A stretch of 64,000 bases of DNA from Granulicoccus phenolivorans DSM 17626 = NBRC 107789 = JCM 15570. GTDB lineage: Bacteria > Actinomycetota > Actinomycetes > Propionibacteriales > Propionibacteriaceae. The stretch spans positions 38,606 through 102,605 of the forward strand of contig NZ_AUHH01000011.1 of the NCBI RefSeq assembly GCF_000423085.1, given 5' to 3'. The notes beneath the pieces are model-generated. The model was not told where the DNA came from. It saw only the letters and a list, made by a program, of their open reading frames with translations, and did no database searches. Position 1 is the stretch's first letter; each line of letters starts with the position of its first letter. The position numbers were made by a program, and so were the translations under genes. Positions 11,005 through 21,932 of the stretch are shown here, one piece after another.

Positions 11005-12170
11005 CCACAGTGCTGCAATCCGCGGGGCCCATCCTGCTGTCACCACCGGATGTCGGCGCCGCGGAGGAAGCAGCCCTGCTGCGGGCCTTCCGCAGTGGCT
11101 GGATCGCCCCACTGGGTCCGGAGGTGGATGCTTTCGAGGCCGAGCTGGCCGCCCGGTGCGGGCGTCGGGAGGCAGTGGCCCTGTCCTCGGGAACCGCCGC
11201 CCTGCATCTCGGGCTGCTCAATCTCGGGGTCGGTCCCGGGCAGGTCGTGCTGACCTCGACGCTGACCTTCGCCGCCACCACCAACGCGATCCACTACACC
11301 GGCGCCGAACCGGTGTTCGTGGACGCCGATGCCACCGGGTCGATGAATCCCGAACTGCTGGCCGCCGCGCTGAGCGCCGAACAGGCTCGGGGCAGCGAGG
11401 TCACCGCGATCGTGCCGGTCGATCTGTTCGGCAAAGTGGTCGACCACGCCGCGATCGGGGCGATCGCCGCCAGAGCCGGGCTGCCGGTGCTCTCCGATGC
11501 CGCCGAATCGCTGGGGGCGACCCGGGCCGGGCGCCCCGCCCCGGCGTACGGGGTGGCGGCGGCGGTCTCGTTCAACGGGAACAAGATCATGACCACCTCC
11601 GGCGGCGGTGCCCTGCTCACCGACGATGCCGAGTTCGCGGCCCGCACGCGCTATCTCGCGACCCAGGCCAAACTGCCCGCGGCGCATTACGAGCACTCCG
11701 AGATCGGCTACAACTACCGCCTGTCGAACCTGCTGGCCGGGCTGGGACGGGCCCAGCTGGAACGGCTGGAGGAGATGCTGGAGCGCCGCCGGCGGTGGCG
11801 GCGCGGCTATGCCGCTCTGGTCGCCGAGTTGCCCGGGGTGCGACTGCTCGGTGCCCCCGACGGTGCCGATGATCCCGCGGCGCCCACCCGGGACAACTGC
11901 TGGCTGACCTCGGTCCTGATCGACCCCGCGCAGGCCGGCTTCGACGCCGCGCAGTTGCGCCTGGCGCTGGCGGCCGAGCAGATCGAATCCCGGCCGCTGT
12001 GGAAGCCGATGCATGCCCAGCCGGTCTTCGCCCACCACCGCAGTTATCTGGACGGAACCAGCGACCGGTTGTTCGCCACCGGGCTCTCCCTGCCGAGCGG
12101 ATCCGCGCTGACCGAGGGTCAGTTCGCGCGGGTCACCGACACCATCACCCGATTCGCAGAACGAGGCTGA
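11001..12170 (+). CDS. DegT/DnrJ/EryC1 sugar aminotransferase (PglE-like)
   Basis: PLP-dependent aminotransferase of 389 residues. Motifs: substrate loop LGPEVDAFEAELA, ALSSGTAALHLGLL (cofactor phosphate binding), PVDLFG, LSDAAESLGA with the PLP-pyridine Asp, and SFNGNKIMTTSGGG with the Schiff-base lysine K195. It should convert the 4-keto group made by the upstream dehydratase to an amine, giving a UDP-2-acetamido-4-amino-2,4,6-trideoxyhexose; whether this is the gluco or galacto isomer cannot be told. No PglD-type acetyltransferase accompanies it. ATG 11001 overlaps the previous stop, and the phosphoglycosyl transferase starts 6 nt after its end. Confidence 0.9.
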
Positions 12171-12176
12171 CCGCCG

Positions 12177-12785
12177 ATGACCGAAACAGGCAACACCTAC
12201 GACCCGCTGAAACGCGCGATCGACATCGTGGGGGCGGCGACCCTGCTGGTGCTCACGGTGCCGATCCAACTCGCTGCCGCCGCCGGCCTGTACGCCACCG
12301 AGGGCGGTCCGGCACTGTTCCGCCAGGAGCGGGTCGGCCGCCACGACCGGGTGTTCACGATGTACAAGTTCCGCACCATGCGCCCGCCGACCGATCCCGA
12401 GGAGGACGACGCCGACCGGATCACCGCGCTCGGCCGGGTGCTGCGCTCCACCAGCATCGACGAGTTGCCCCAGCTGTGGCACGTACTGCGCGGCCAGATG
12501 AGTCTGATCGGCCCGCGCCCGCTGCACCCGCGCTATCTCCCCCGCTATTCCCCGCACCAGGCCCGGCGGCACGAGATCCGCCCCGGGATCACCGGATTGG
12601 CCCAGGTGAAGGGCCGCAATGCGGTGGCCTGGGAGACCCGATTCGACCTGGATGTGGACTACGTGAACCGCCGCAGCCTCCCGCTGGACCTGCAGATCGT
12701 CCGGGACACCCTGGCCCTGCTGGTCGATCCGCACCGCAACGACACCGAGCCGTGCCCGGAGTTCCTGGGGAGCGATGCATCATGA
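12177..12785 (+). CDS. Initiating phosphoglycosyl transferase (PglC-like bacterial sugar transferase)
   Basis: Monotopic sugar-1-phosphate transferase of 202 residues, the small PglC form without the N-terminal membrane bundle of WbaP. It has one re-entrant hydrophobic segment (about 15-40, KRAIDIVGAATLLVLTVPIQ), then FRQERVGRHDRVF, MYKFRTM, LRSTSIDELPQLWHVLRGQMSLIGPRP and PGITGLAQVKGRN, all hallmarks of the family. It moves the sugar phosphate from the UDP-sugar to undecaprenyl phosphate and so starts the repeat unit. Placement right after the dehydratase and aminotransferase suggests the 4-amino sugar is its substrate. The stop overlaps the next ATG (ATGA, 12782-12785). Confidence 0.92.
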   Translation: MTETGNTYDPLKRAIDIVGAATLLVLTVPIQLAAAAGLYATEGGPALFRQERVGRHDRVFTMYKFRTMRPPTDPEEDDADRITALGRVLRSTSIDELPQLWHVLRGQMSLIGPRPLHPRYLPRYSPHQARRHEIRPGITGLAQVKGRNAVAWETRFDLDVDYVNRRSLPLDLQIVRDTLALLVDPHRNDTEPCPEFLGSDAS

Positions 12786-13834
12786 ACTCGTTACGGCTGG
12801 GGCTGCTGACCAGCATCGGCGGCACCCTGGATGCCTTCTTCCCCGAGATCGTGCATTCCTGGCGCCGCGAAGGGATCGAGGTCTTTCCCGCCGCCGGTAC
12901 GCCGGCCGACATGGGCGGCGCGACCGTGATCGAGGCCCTGACCCGGCGTCCCACCCCGCGGGGGCTGCGCGCCCTGGGCAACCTGCGTTCCTGGGCCACC
13001 GAGCACGACCTCCAGGTGATCCTGACCAACACCGCCACCGCCTCGGCTCTGGTCCGGCTGTCCCCGGTCGGCACGCCGGTGATCTACTTCTGCCACGGCC
13101 TGCACTGGAACGGCACCGGACCCAACGCGTGGGCTCCCCAACTGGCCGAATCGGCCCTGCTGCCGCGGACCGCGGGCGTGGTCTGCATCAACTCCCACGA
13201 TGAGCAGTGGTTCGCCCGCCACGCCCCCAAGATCCCCCGACTGCGGCTGCTGCACGGGGTGGGGCTGGATGTGGAGCAGTTCCCGCGCAGCCCGCGCCCG
13301 ATCCGCAGCGGCGCGCTGGACCTGGTCTGGATCGGCGAATACACCCCGCGCAAGAACCCGCACGCCCTGCTCCGGGTGGCCCGCCGGCTGCGTGCCGACG
13401 GGATCGGCTTCCGGATCCACATGCTCGGCTCCGGGGAACTGCTGGAAGAGATTCGCGCCGCGGGTGCCGACCTCGGCCAGCGGCTGCACATCGTCGGAGC
13501 GGCCGAGCCGCTGGAGTACCTGCGCAACTGCGACGCGGTGGTGCACACCGCGCACTGGGAAGGACTGCCGCGAGTCCTGCTGGAGGCCGCCGCCGTGGGT
13601 CGTCCGATGGTCGGCTTCGACGTCAAGGGCGTCCGTGACATCCCCGGCGTCACGGTTGTCCCCGAGGGGGACATCGCCGCGATGGCCGCCGCTCTCGCCG
13701 GTGTCCGGGACCTCCACCCGGCCCTGCCGCAGCCCGATGACCTGGCGTACGCCCATTGCGCCGATGCCATTGCCGAGTTCGCCGGTGCCATCGCCGACGG
13801 GTCGATGGCACCGGGAACGGCGATCCAACGATGA
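12782..13834 (+). CDS. Glycosyltransferase family 4-like
   Basis: GT-B glycosyltransferase of 350 residues. The N-terminal half resembles Glyco_trans_4 (LLTSIGGTLDAFFPEIVHSWRR). The C-terminal half shows LVWIGEYTPRKNPHALLRVAR, LHIVGAAEPLEYLRNCDAVVHTAHWEGLPRVLLEAAAVGRPMVGFDV, where the E-x7-E type nucleotide-binding region and HTAHWEGLPRV are typical. It is the only obvious glycosyltransferase besides the initiating enzyme, so the locus itself encodes assembly of only a two-sugar unit unless other transferases act from elsewhere. It is coupled on both sides by ATGA overlaps to the phosphoglycosyl transferase and flippase genes. Confidence 0.88.
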   Translation: MNSLRLGLLTSIGGTLDAFFPEIVHSWRREGIEVFPAAGTPADMGGATVIEALTRRPTPRGLRALGNLRSWATEHDLQVILTNTATASALVRLSPVGTPVIYFCHGLHWNGTGPNAWAPQLAESALLPRTAGVVCINSHDEQWFARHAPKIPRLRLLHGVGLDVEQFPRSPRPIRSGALDLVWIGEYTPRKNPHALLRVARRLRADGIGFRIHMLGSGELLEEIRAAGADLGQRLHIVGAAEPLEYLRNCDAVVHTAHWEGLPRVLLEAAAVGRPMVGFDVKGVRDIPGVTVVPEGDIAAMAAALAGVRDLHPALPQPDDLAYAHCADAIAEFAGAIADGSMAPGTAIQR

Positions 13835-15105
13835 CCGGCCGCCCGGTCGCCGGGGTCCGCGAGGACCCCTCGGTGAGCGCCCCGCCGCGGCGGGACAATC
13901 GCGGTCTCGCCGCGGTCCTGATCATGGCCGGGACCTTCGGCACCGCGATGACCCAGTGGTACATCATCTGGCTGTTCGCCCGGGTGGGCGGGCCGGTCGG
14001 GGTCGGGTCCTACTCGACCCTGCTGGCGCTGGCCACGCCGACCTTCCTGCTCGGGCAACTCGGCCTGCGCGATGTCTACCTCACCCTGACCCGCCACTTC
14101 CCCTGGCGCACCTACCTGCAGTTGCGTGTCATCGGGATGGCGGTGGCCGCGGTCGTTCTGCTCGGCCTCGGCCTGATGTCGGGGATGCCCCTGCTGCTGA
14201 CCCTCGGCGTCGTCGCATTCAAGGTGGCCGACGGGATCAGCAACCTCTACGGCGCCCGGATCCAGCGGGCGGAGGAGCTGATCCGGCTGGGTACGCTGTC
14301 GGCCACCAGCCCGGTCATCAGCATTGTCCTGGTGAGCGTGGTGACCCTGCTGACCGGGCGGGTCGAGCTGGGGGTCTGGAGTGCCGCGCTCAGTTCGGTG
14401 ATCACCATGGTGTGGGGGATGCGGTGGGCGCAGCGGGTGCCGGCCCCCGAGCCGGATTCGACCGAGGCCGGTTATCGGACCATCCTGGCCTCCGCGGCGC
14501 CGACCGCTGCCTTCGAGGCGTTGATGGCGGCCCTGGCGTACGTGCCGGTGTTCCTGCTCGGCATCTGGGGCACCACCGCCGAGGTCGGCATCTTCTCCGG
14601 CGCCTCCTACCTCGTCGTGCTGGCCAACCTGATCGGCGGCTCGATGACCACGGTCACCCTGCCCGGTTTCCGCCGGATCGCCGAGACCGAGGGACTGCGG
14701 GCGGTGGTCCCCCGGGCCCGCCGGCTGGGCCTGTGGCTGGGTGCCCTGGGCGTGTTCGGCGCGACGATCGCGGTCGCCTTCGGCCCACCGGTCCTGGAAT
14801 GGGTCTACGGACCGGCCTTCCGGCTCGACCGGATCGAACTGACCCCGCTGGCGATCGCGGCTGCGATCACCATTCCGGTCTACGTGCTGAACTCGATGTT
14901 GCTGATCATGAACAGCTACCGGGCCCAGTTCGTGATCGGGGCGGTCTCCACCGCGGCCGCGGTGCTGAGCGGGATCATCCTGCTCAGCGCCGGCGCACCC
15001 CATCTGCTGTCGGCGACCCTGATGGCGATGATCGGCGTGGGCACCCGGGTCGTGCTCAGCCTGCGGATCGTAGTGTCCCAGGTCCGGCGGGCCGCACGCG
15101 CTTGA
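13831..15105 (+). CDS. Wzx-type polysaccharide flippase (MATE/MOP superfamily)
   Basis: Membrane protein of 424 residues with about 12 hydrophobic helices and no soluble domain, fitting an oligosaccharide-lipid flippase that turns undecaprenyl-linked repeat units across the membrane. The first helix begins near residue 28 after a charged, Pro-rich N-terminus. Family assignment rests on topology, length and operon position between a glycosyltransferase and a polymerase, since Wzx sequences are weakly conserved. ATG 13831 overlaps the previous stop. A 98-nt gap to the next gene contains that gene's own -10 box. Confidence 0.8.
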   Translation: MTGRPVAGVREDPSVSAPPRRDNRGLAAVLIMAGTFGTAMTQWYIIWLFARVGGPVGVGSYSTLLALATPTFLLGQLGLRDVYLTLTRHFPWRTYLQLRVIGMAVAAVVLLGLGLMSGMPLLLTLGVVAFKVADGISNLYGARIQRAEELIRLGTLSATSPVISIVLVSVVTLLTGRVELGVWSAALSSVITMVWGMRWAQRVPAPEPDSTEAGYRTILASAAPTAAFEALMAALAYVPVFLLGIWGTTAEVGIFSGASYLVVLANLIGGSMTTVTLPGFRRIAETEGLRAVVPRARRLGLWLGALGVFGATIAVAFGPPVLEWVYGPAFRLDRIELTPLAIAAAITIPVYVLNSMLLIMNSYRAQFVIGAVSTAAAVLSGIILLSAGAPHLLSATLMAMIGVGTRVVLSLRIVVSQVRRAARA

Positions 15106-15190
15106 GACCCGTTCCGCACCCGCTCCGGCCCGCGGCGCGGGGACCGGCCGGGACCACCGGCCACGCCGCGCCGCACCGAACCGGACCGAG

Positions 15191-15196
15191 TAGGGT
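15191..15196 (+). promoter_or_regulatory. -10 box of a predicted leaderless transcript (polymerase gene)
   Basis: TAGGGT ends 7 nt before ATG 15204, and no Shine-Dalgarno sequence lies between. Transcription would start at or next to the A of the start codon. The gene therefore probably has its own promoter besides operon read-through. Confidence 0.55.
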
Positions 15197-15203
15197 CACC
15201 AGC

Positions 15204-16622
15204 ATGGCAGGGTACGCAGTGGTTCCCGCGGGTTCCGTCACGGCCACCCGTCCGGCGCCCACCCTGCGGCACCGGGGCCTGGCCGTGGCGATCGTCCTGC
15301 TGATCCTGCTGCTCTCCCTCGGTGGCGGATCGCTGGCGACCGGCCAGTTGCCGCTGGCGGTGGTGTTCTGGGCCGGCGGGCTGGTCGTGGGCATCATCAC
15401 CGTGGCGGCGTACCGGCTGCGGCCGCTGGAGTGGTGCGTGATCCTGATGCCGATCACGTTCTATGCCCCGCTCGGGGTGACGTTCAATGTGTCCCTGGCC
15501 GACGTGGTGCTTGCCGCAGTCGCAGTGGCGCTGGTGTTCCGGCTGGTTCGGGGCGGGCAGCCGATCCGGGTGCATCGCGGGGCCCTCGGGTTCCTGCTGC
15601 TGCTGATCGGGGTGATGCTGGTCTCCCTGCTGGTCGCCGCGGCGCAGCAGACCCTGCGCAGTGGGCTGGTCGGGGTGATCGCGGTGGCCAAGATCATGTT
15701 GGTCGGCGGCTATCTGCTCTGGTTCTCCGGTTCCCGACCCGACCCCGACCGGGTACGCCGGCTGCTCTACTGCTGGGTGTTCGCCGCCGTGGGGGTGGTG
15801 GTCACCGGCAGCCTGGGGATCTGGCTGTATTCCCGCGGGATCCACCTGGGCATCAGCTACTACTTCCGGTTGACCGGGCCCTTCGAGGATCCCAATGCCG
15901 CCGGCACCTATCTGTTGATGTCGATCGGGATAGCCCTCGCCTACTGGATGGCCTACGGTCGGCCGTGGGCGCTGGTCCCGGTGGTGCTGCTGGTCATCGG
16001 CATCGTGCTGACCGGTTCCCGGGGCCTGCTGATCGCCGTGGCCGGAGCGGTCGTTCTCGCCCCGATTCTCACTTTCACCCGGCCCTCGGCGTCCCGGCTG
16101 CTGGGCCGGCTGCTGCTGTTGGCCGGGGTCCTGCTGCTGGTCGGCCTGGTGGCGCTGCCGATCGCACCGGCCGGCGTGTTCGACGACCTGATCGCCCGGC
16201 TGTCGGGAAAGGGTGGCTCGCTCACCGCCGATCCCCGCTTCATGTACTGGGACCACGCGATCCAGGAGTGGAGCGCCCACCCGATCACCGGGATCGGCGT
16301 CGGCCAGTTCCCGCAATCCATCCCCCCGGTGGGCGGCGCGGACGTGTCCAATGTGGTCCACAACACCTTCCTGGGGTTCCTCACCGAGACCGGCCTGATC
16401 GGTCTCGCCGTGGCGGTCGGCGGATGGCTGATGATCGCGGTCATCGCCGGCCGGATCCGCATCGGCGGGGTCGATGTCGCCGCGGCCCTGATCTTCTCCG
16501 TGGTCGGCGTGACGATCTGTACGTTCTCGCTGAGCCTGGAAAACTTCCGCCCGCTGTGGGCGTTCGCCGGCCTTGTGTTGATGCTGGCAACTCTGTGCTC
16601 CGACTACCGGAGCCCCTCATGA
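15204..16622 (+). CDS. Wzy-type polymerase / O-antigen ligase family protein
   Basis: Membrane protein of 472 residues with 11-13 helices and one large extracytoplasmic loop (about 335-410) carrying the Wzy_C-like pattern: RLTGPFEDPNAAGTYLL, VLTGSRGLLIAV, then DHAIQEWSAHPITGIGVGQF and VVHNTFLGFLTETGLIG. These SRG and VHN-x2-L features are characteristic of O-antigen polymerases and ligases. In the operon it most likely polymerises flipped repeat units. The start is ATG 15204; the frame is open far upstream but that part overlaps the flippase gene in another frame. A TAGGGT box 7 nt upstream implies a leaderless message. Confidence 0.87.
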   Translation: MAGYAVVPAGSVTATRPAPTLRHRGLAVAIVLLILLLSLGGGSLATGQLPLAVVFWAGGLVVGIITVAAYRLRPLEWCVILMPITFYAPLGVTFNVSLADVVLAAVAVALVFRLVRGGQPIRVHRGALGFLLLLIGVMLVSLLVAAAQQTLRSGLVGVIAVAKIMLVGGYLLWFSGSRPDPDRVRRLLYCWVFAAVGVVVTGSLGIWLYSRGIHLGISYYFRLTGPFEDPNAAGTYLLMSIGIALAYWMAYGRPWALVPVVLLVIGIVLTGSRGLLIAVAGAVVLAPILTFTRPSASRLLGRLLLLAGVLLLVGLVALPIAPAGVFDDLIARLSGKGGSLTADPRFMYWDHAIQEWSAHPITGIGVGQFPQSIPPVGGADVSNVVHNTFLGFLTETGLIGLAVAVGGWLMIAVIAGRIRIGGVDVAAALIFSVVGVTICTFSLSLENFRPLWAFAGLVLMLATLCSDYRSPS

Positions 16623-16637
16623 CAGGAGAATCCCGCA

Positions 16638-18002
16638 GTGGAACTCAGTGAAGTGCTGGTCAGCCTGCGTCGTGGCTGGTTGACCATCCTGCTCAGTATC
16701 GTGATCGGGATACTGGCAGCAACCGGGGTGACCATGCTCATTCCGCCCACGTATTCCTCCACGGCCTCGATCATGTTCGTCGCCCGCGGCGGATCCCCCG
16801 ACGGGCTCGGCGCAACCGGCAGCTACATCCAGAGCCAGCTCGCTTCCTATGCCGAAATCTCCACCTCGGCCGGCCTGCTGGACCGGGTGGCCCAGCGGGT
16901 CGCGCTGCCGATGAGCGGTGCGGATCTGAGCCGGCAGGTGACCGCCCTGGTCCCGCCGGGGACCGCGCTGATCGAGATCACCGTCAAATTCGACAGCCGG
17001 GCCCGGGCGGCGCAGCTCGCGAACGCGATCACCGAGGAGTTGCGCTCCACGGTGACCAACCTGACCCCCGGTGACATCATCCGCGGCGAGATCATTTCCT
17101 CGGCGGTACCCAGTGAGCGGCCGATCTCGCCCAGCCGCACGGTCAACCTGTCGATCGGGGCGGCGCTCGGGCTGGTGGTGGGAATCGCCATCGTGCTGCT
17201 GCGCCACACGAACGATCGACGCCGCCGGACGGTGCAGCAACTGGCCACCTCGACGCAGGCGCCGCTGCTGGGCCGGATCCCCGGGGTGCCGCACCGCCGG
17301 ATCGGTCGGCGTACGCCCTCGGCGGCCGAGCTGGATGCGCAGCGCACCGAGGCCTACCGGCGGGTCCGGGCCAATCTGCAGGTCAGCCTGCCCGAGGCCG
17401 GGCCGACCGCGATCGTGGTCACCGCCGCCACCCCCGGGGAGGGGGTCACCACCACTGCCCGGCACCTGGCCGCGCACAACGGCGAGGCCGGCGTACGGGT
17501 GCTGCTGATCGATGCGAACCTGCGCGATCCGCAACTCAGCCACGACTTTTCCACCACGGCCGAGGACGTCACCCATGTCGCCGGGCTGGCGACGGTGCTC
17601 GGCGGGTTTGCCCCGCTGGCCCAGGTGGTCCGGCACAGCGCCCTGCCCGGAGTGGATGTGCTGCTGTGCGGACCCCGGACCGAGGCGCCCAGTGAGTTGC
17701 TCGGCGGCAAGGCCCTGGAGGAGTTGCTGGTGGCGGCGCGGGCGGCGTACGACGTCGTGATCGTGGACGCGGCTCCGCTCGTCCCCTATGCCGATTCCCT
17801 CGGGCTGGTCGGCGCCGCCGACGGGGTGGTGCTGGTGGTCTCGCCCGGGATCCCCGGCCCGTCCGACATCTCCGACACCCTGGAGACCATCGAGGTCTCC
17901 CCTGCCCCGCTGCTCGGGATCGTGCTCACCCGGGTCGACCCGAGCGACCCGATTCCCTGGCACCATCTCGCCGCACAGCCGGAACCGATCGGTCAGGCCT
18001 GA
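16638..18002 (+). CDS. Wzz chain-length determinant fused to BY-kinase-like domain lacking the Walker A lysine
   Basis: Single polypeptide of 454 residues joining a polysaccharide co-polymerase to a CpsD-like tyrosine-kinase domain. Wzz part: helix 1 (about 13-35), an extracytoplasmic domain with IPPTYSSTASIMF, helix 2 (about 171-188). Kinase-like part: EAYRRVRANLQ, then TPGEGVTTTARHLA at 265-278, where canonical BY-kinases read GEGKST; the nucleotide-binding lysine is V270 here. The Walker A' LLIDANLRDP (D292) and Walker B VVIVDAAP (D377) remain. The C-terminus lacks the usual tyrosine cluster. Catalysis is therefore doubtful, and a regulatory or scaffold role in chain length is more likely. 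GTG start with AGGAG at 16623-16627; the last 10 nt overlap the convergent DUF3592 gene. Confidence 0.88.
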   Translation: MELSEVLVSLRRGWLTILLSIVIGILAATGVTMLIPPTYSSTASIMFVARGGSPDGLGATGSYIQSQLASYAEISTSAGLLDRVAQRVALPMSGADLSRQVTALVPPGTALIEITVKFDSRARAAQLANAITEELRSTVTNLTPGDIIRGEIISSAVPSERPISPSRTVNLSIGAALGLVVGIAIVLLRHTNDRRRRTVQQLATSTQAPLLGRIPGVPHRRIGRRTPSAAELDAQRTEAYRRVRANLQVSLPEAGPTAIVVTAATPGEGVTTTARHLAAHNGEAGVRVLLIDANLRDPQLSHDFSTTAEDVTHVAGLATVLGGFAPLAQVVRHSALPGVDVLLCGPRTEAPSELLGGKALEELLVAARAAYDVVIVDAAPLVPYADSLGLVGAADGVVLVVSPGIPGPSDISDTLETIEVSPAPLLGIVLTRVDPSDPIPWHHLAAQPEPIGQA

Positions 18003-18520
18003 CCCGCAACCGGCGGCCGGGTCGGGTCCGGGACCTTCGGCTCGGCCCCGACCCGGCGGGAGCCGCGCAACAATTCCTCGGCCAGCACGCCGAGCACAAA
18101 GGCCAGCGAGCCGGAGGCGACGACGCCGCGCCACAACTGGGACGGGTCATTGATCACCGCCTCGCTGGGCCGGTCCGGATCGTACAGGACCCCGAGATCG
18201 GTCCCGACCTCCGGCGGGGGCTCGCTCGGCGACTCCGCGGTGACGCGGCGGAACAGACCGTTGCGATCGGGATACTCCACCACCACCTGGGGCTGCTCCC
18301 GACCGTCGGGGGTACGCACCGTCTCCACCGCGACCACCTCGCCGGTGGCCCCGACCGATCCGATCAGGAAGCCGAGCACATTGACGGTGAACACGATGCC
18401 GACCCCGAACATGGCCACCGCCAGCACCCCGGCGATCAGGCCGGCCACCCGACGTCGGGTGCCCAACCAGCGGGTCAGCCGGGCCCGGGTACGCCGGGCT
18501 CGGTGGTCGGTCTCGGTCAC
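17993..18520 (-). CDS. DUF3592 membrane protein
   Basis: Protein of 175 residues with two membrane helices (about 24-48 and 133-151) flanking an external domain: GATGEVVAVETVRTPDG, QPQVVVEYPDRNGLFRRV, SEPPPEVGTDLGVLYDPDRP, AVINDPSQLW. This order (property-of-interest strand, VGxxVxVLYDPxxPxxA, then LW before helix 2) is the DUF3592 pattern; no function is established. The N-terminus is strongly basic. GTG start at 18520 with TAGGCT ending 6 nt upstream, so it is probably a leaderless mRNA transcribed independently of clpC, whose terminator lies just upstream. Its 3' end overlaps the Wzz-kinase gene by 10 nt in convergent orientation. Confidence 0.82.
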   Translation of the reverse strand: MTETDHRARRTRARLTRWLGTRRRVAGLIAGVLAVAMFGVGIVFTVNVLGFLIGSVGATGEVVAVETVRTPDGREQPQVVVEYPDRNGLFRRVTAESPSEPPPEVGTDLGVLYDPDRPSEAVINDPSQLWRGVVASGSLAFVLGVLAEELLRGSRRVGAEPKVPDPTRPPVAGQA

Positions 18521-18526
18521 CGGTTC

Positions 18527-18532
18527 AGCCTA
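18527..18532 (-). promoter_or_regulatory. -10 box of a predicted leaderless transcript (DUF3592 gene)
   Basis: On the minus strand TAGGCT ends 6 nt before GTG 18520. It lies directly downstream of the clpC terminator, so it would restart transcription. No ribosome binding site is present. Confidence 0.5.
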
Positions 18533-18542
18533 GAACATCAAC

Positions 18543-18581
18543 GAAAAAACCGGGCCCCGCCGCAGTGCGGCAGGGCCCGGT
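18543..18581 (-). terminator. Rho-independent terminator of clpC
   Basis: The minus strand reads an ACCGGGCCC / GGGCCCGGT stem (18549-18557 with 18573-18581) extended inside by GCCGC/GCGGC, followed directly by a run of six T (18549-18544). It lies 28 nt after the clpC stop. A strong GC stem with U tract is rare in such genomes and well placed. Confidence 0.88.
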
Positions 18582-18609
18582 CGAGTCGGATTCCGGAGTG
18601 GATCCAGAA

Positions 18610-21162
<2,553 letters not shown>

Positions 21163-21498
21163 TGCGTGTCTCCTCACCTGATTCCGGCTTGCCGCCCTTG
21201 GCACCGCGGACTGCACCAGTCCACCGTGTCCCCGGACACCGGAGATCTGTCGTTCCTCAACTCTAGTCAATGCAACCCAGCTGGCACAGGAGTCCCGGCA
21301 CCCGCGGATCACCGAAGTTGAGCGTTACTGACTCAACAACGCACCCGAGGGCCCCGGCATTCCGCCTCCGGGGCGATCTGTGCGCGCGGGCGTACGCCCA
21401 CAGCGAACGAGCGAATCAGGGCGCGGATCGGGTCCAGCACAGCCCGAACGCCGGTTCGAATGCCGAACCGACCACAACTCGCGGGTACGCTGACCCGC
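21163..21498. other. Divergent clpC / membrane-protein intergenic region
   Basis: About 336 nt. On the minus side a TAGAGT box (complement of 21260-21265) could be the clpC -10, giving a leader of about 90 nt. I looked for CIRCE, CtsR, HAIR and ClgR-type inverted repeats and found no convincing one; GCGAA occurs twice as direct repeats at 21403-21414. On the plus side lies the -10 box of the 21499 gene. Confidence 0.4.
21486..21491 (+). promoter_or_regulatory. -10 box of a predicted leaderless transcript (21499 gene)
   Basis: TACGCT ends 7 nt before GTG 21499 and no Shine-Dalgarno sequence is present. The spacing fixes GTG 21499 as the likely start. Confidence 0.5.
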
Positions 21499-21885
21499 GT
21501 GACTACACCCGCGAAATCTCCCGTCCTGACCGCCCTGCGCGTGCTTGCTGTCATCACCGCCGTGGCCGCGATCGCCCAGACCGCCCTCGGCTCCGTCCTT
21601 TCGGTGAATCTGGCGGCGGGAGCGATTCGCGCGAGCCATGCCGGCACCGCGACGATCATCCTGGTGCTGACCGTGGTGACCGCGGTGGTGGCGATCCTGT
21701 GGAGCCGCAAGGGTGGGTCGAAGGGCCTCCTCTACCACGCCATCGGCATGGTGGTGCTCGCAGTGATCCAATTCGCCCTCGGGGAGATGGGCGTAGAGAT
21801 CGTCCACATCGTCATCGGGGTGCTGTTCCTGGTGGGCAGCGTGGCCCTGGCCACCCTCGCCATCCGCAAGCCCGTCCGCGCCTGA
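21499..21885 (+). CDS. Small four-helix membrane protein
   Basis: Hydrophobic protein of 128 residues with four predicted helices (about 11-33, 40-60, 70-90, 95-118) separated by short loops, one containing WSRKGGSKG. I do not recognise a family. It is probably an actinobacterial hypothetical integral membrane protein. The GTG start is chosen because TACGCT lies 7 nt upstream, predicting a leaderless mRNA; a start at 21460 would add 13 residues without similarity or ribosome binding site. It lies 47 nt before lepB on the same strand and may be cotranscribed with it. Confidence 0.7.
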   Translation: MTTPAKSPVLTALRVLAVITAVAAIAQTALGSVLSVNLAAGAIRASHAGTATIILVLTVVTAVVAILWSRKGGSKGLLYHAIGMVVLAVIQFALGEMGVEIVHIVIGVLFLVGSVALATLAIRKPVRA

Positions 21886-21932
21886 GCGTACGCCGGCACA
21901 CCCGCACAACCGACCTACCCGAGGAGACCGCC

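Noticed and set aside
21445..21480. GGTTCGAAT resembling a tRNA T-arm
   Set aside because: No acceptor, D-arm or anticodon arm fits around it; the surrounding DNA is the promoter region of the 21499 gene.
21163..21498. CIRCE, CtsR, HAIR or ClgR operator at clpC
   Set aside because: No inverted repeat matching these motifs; only two direct GCGAA repeats were seen.
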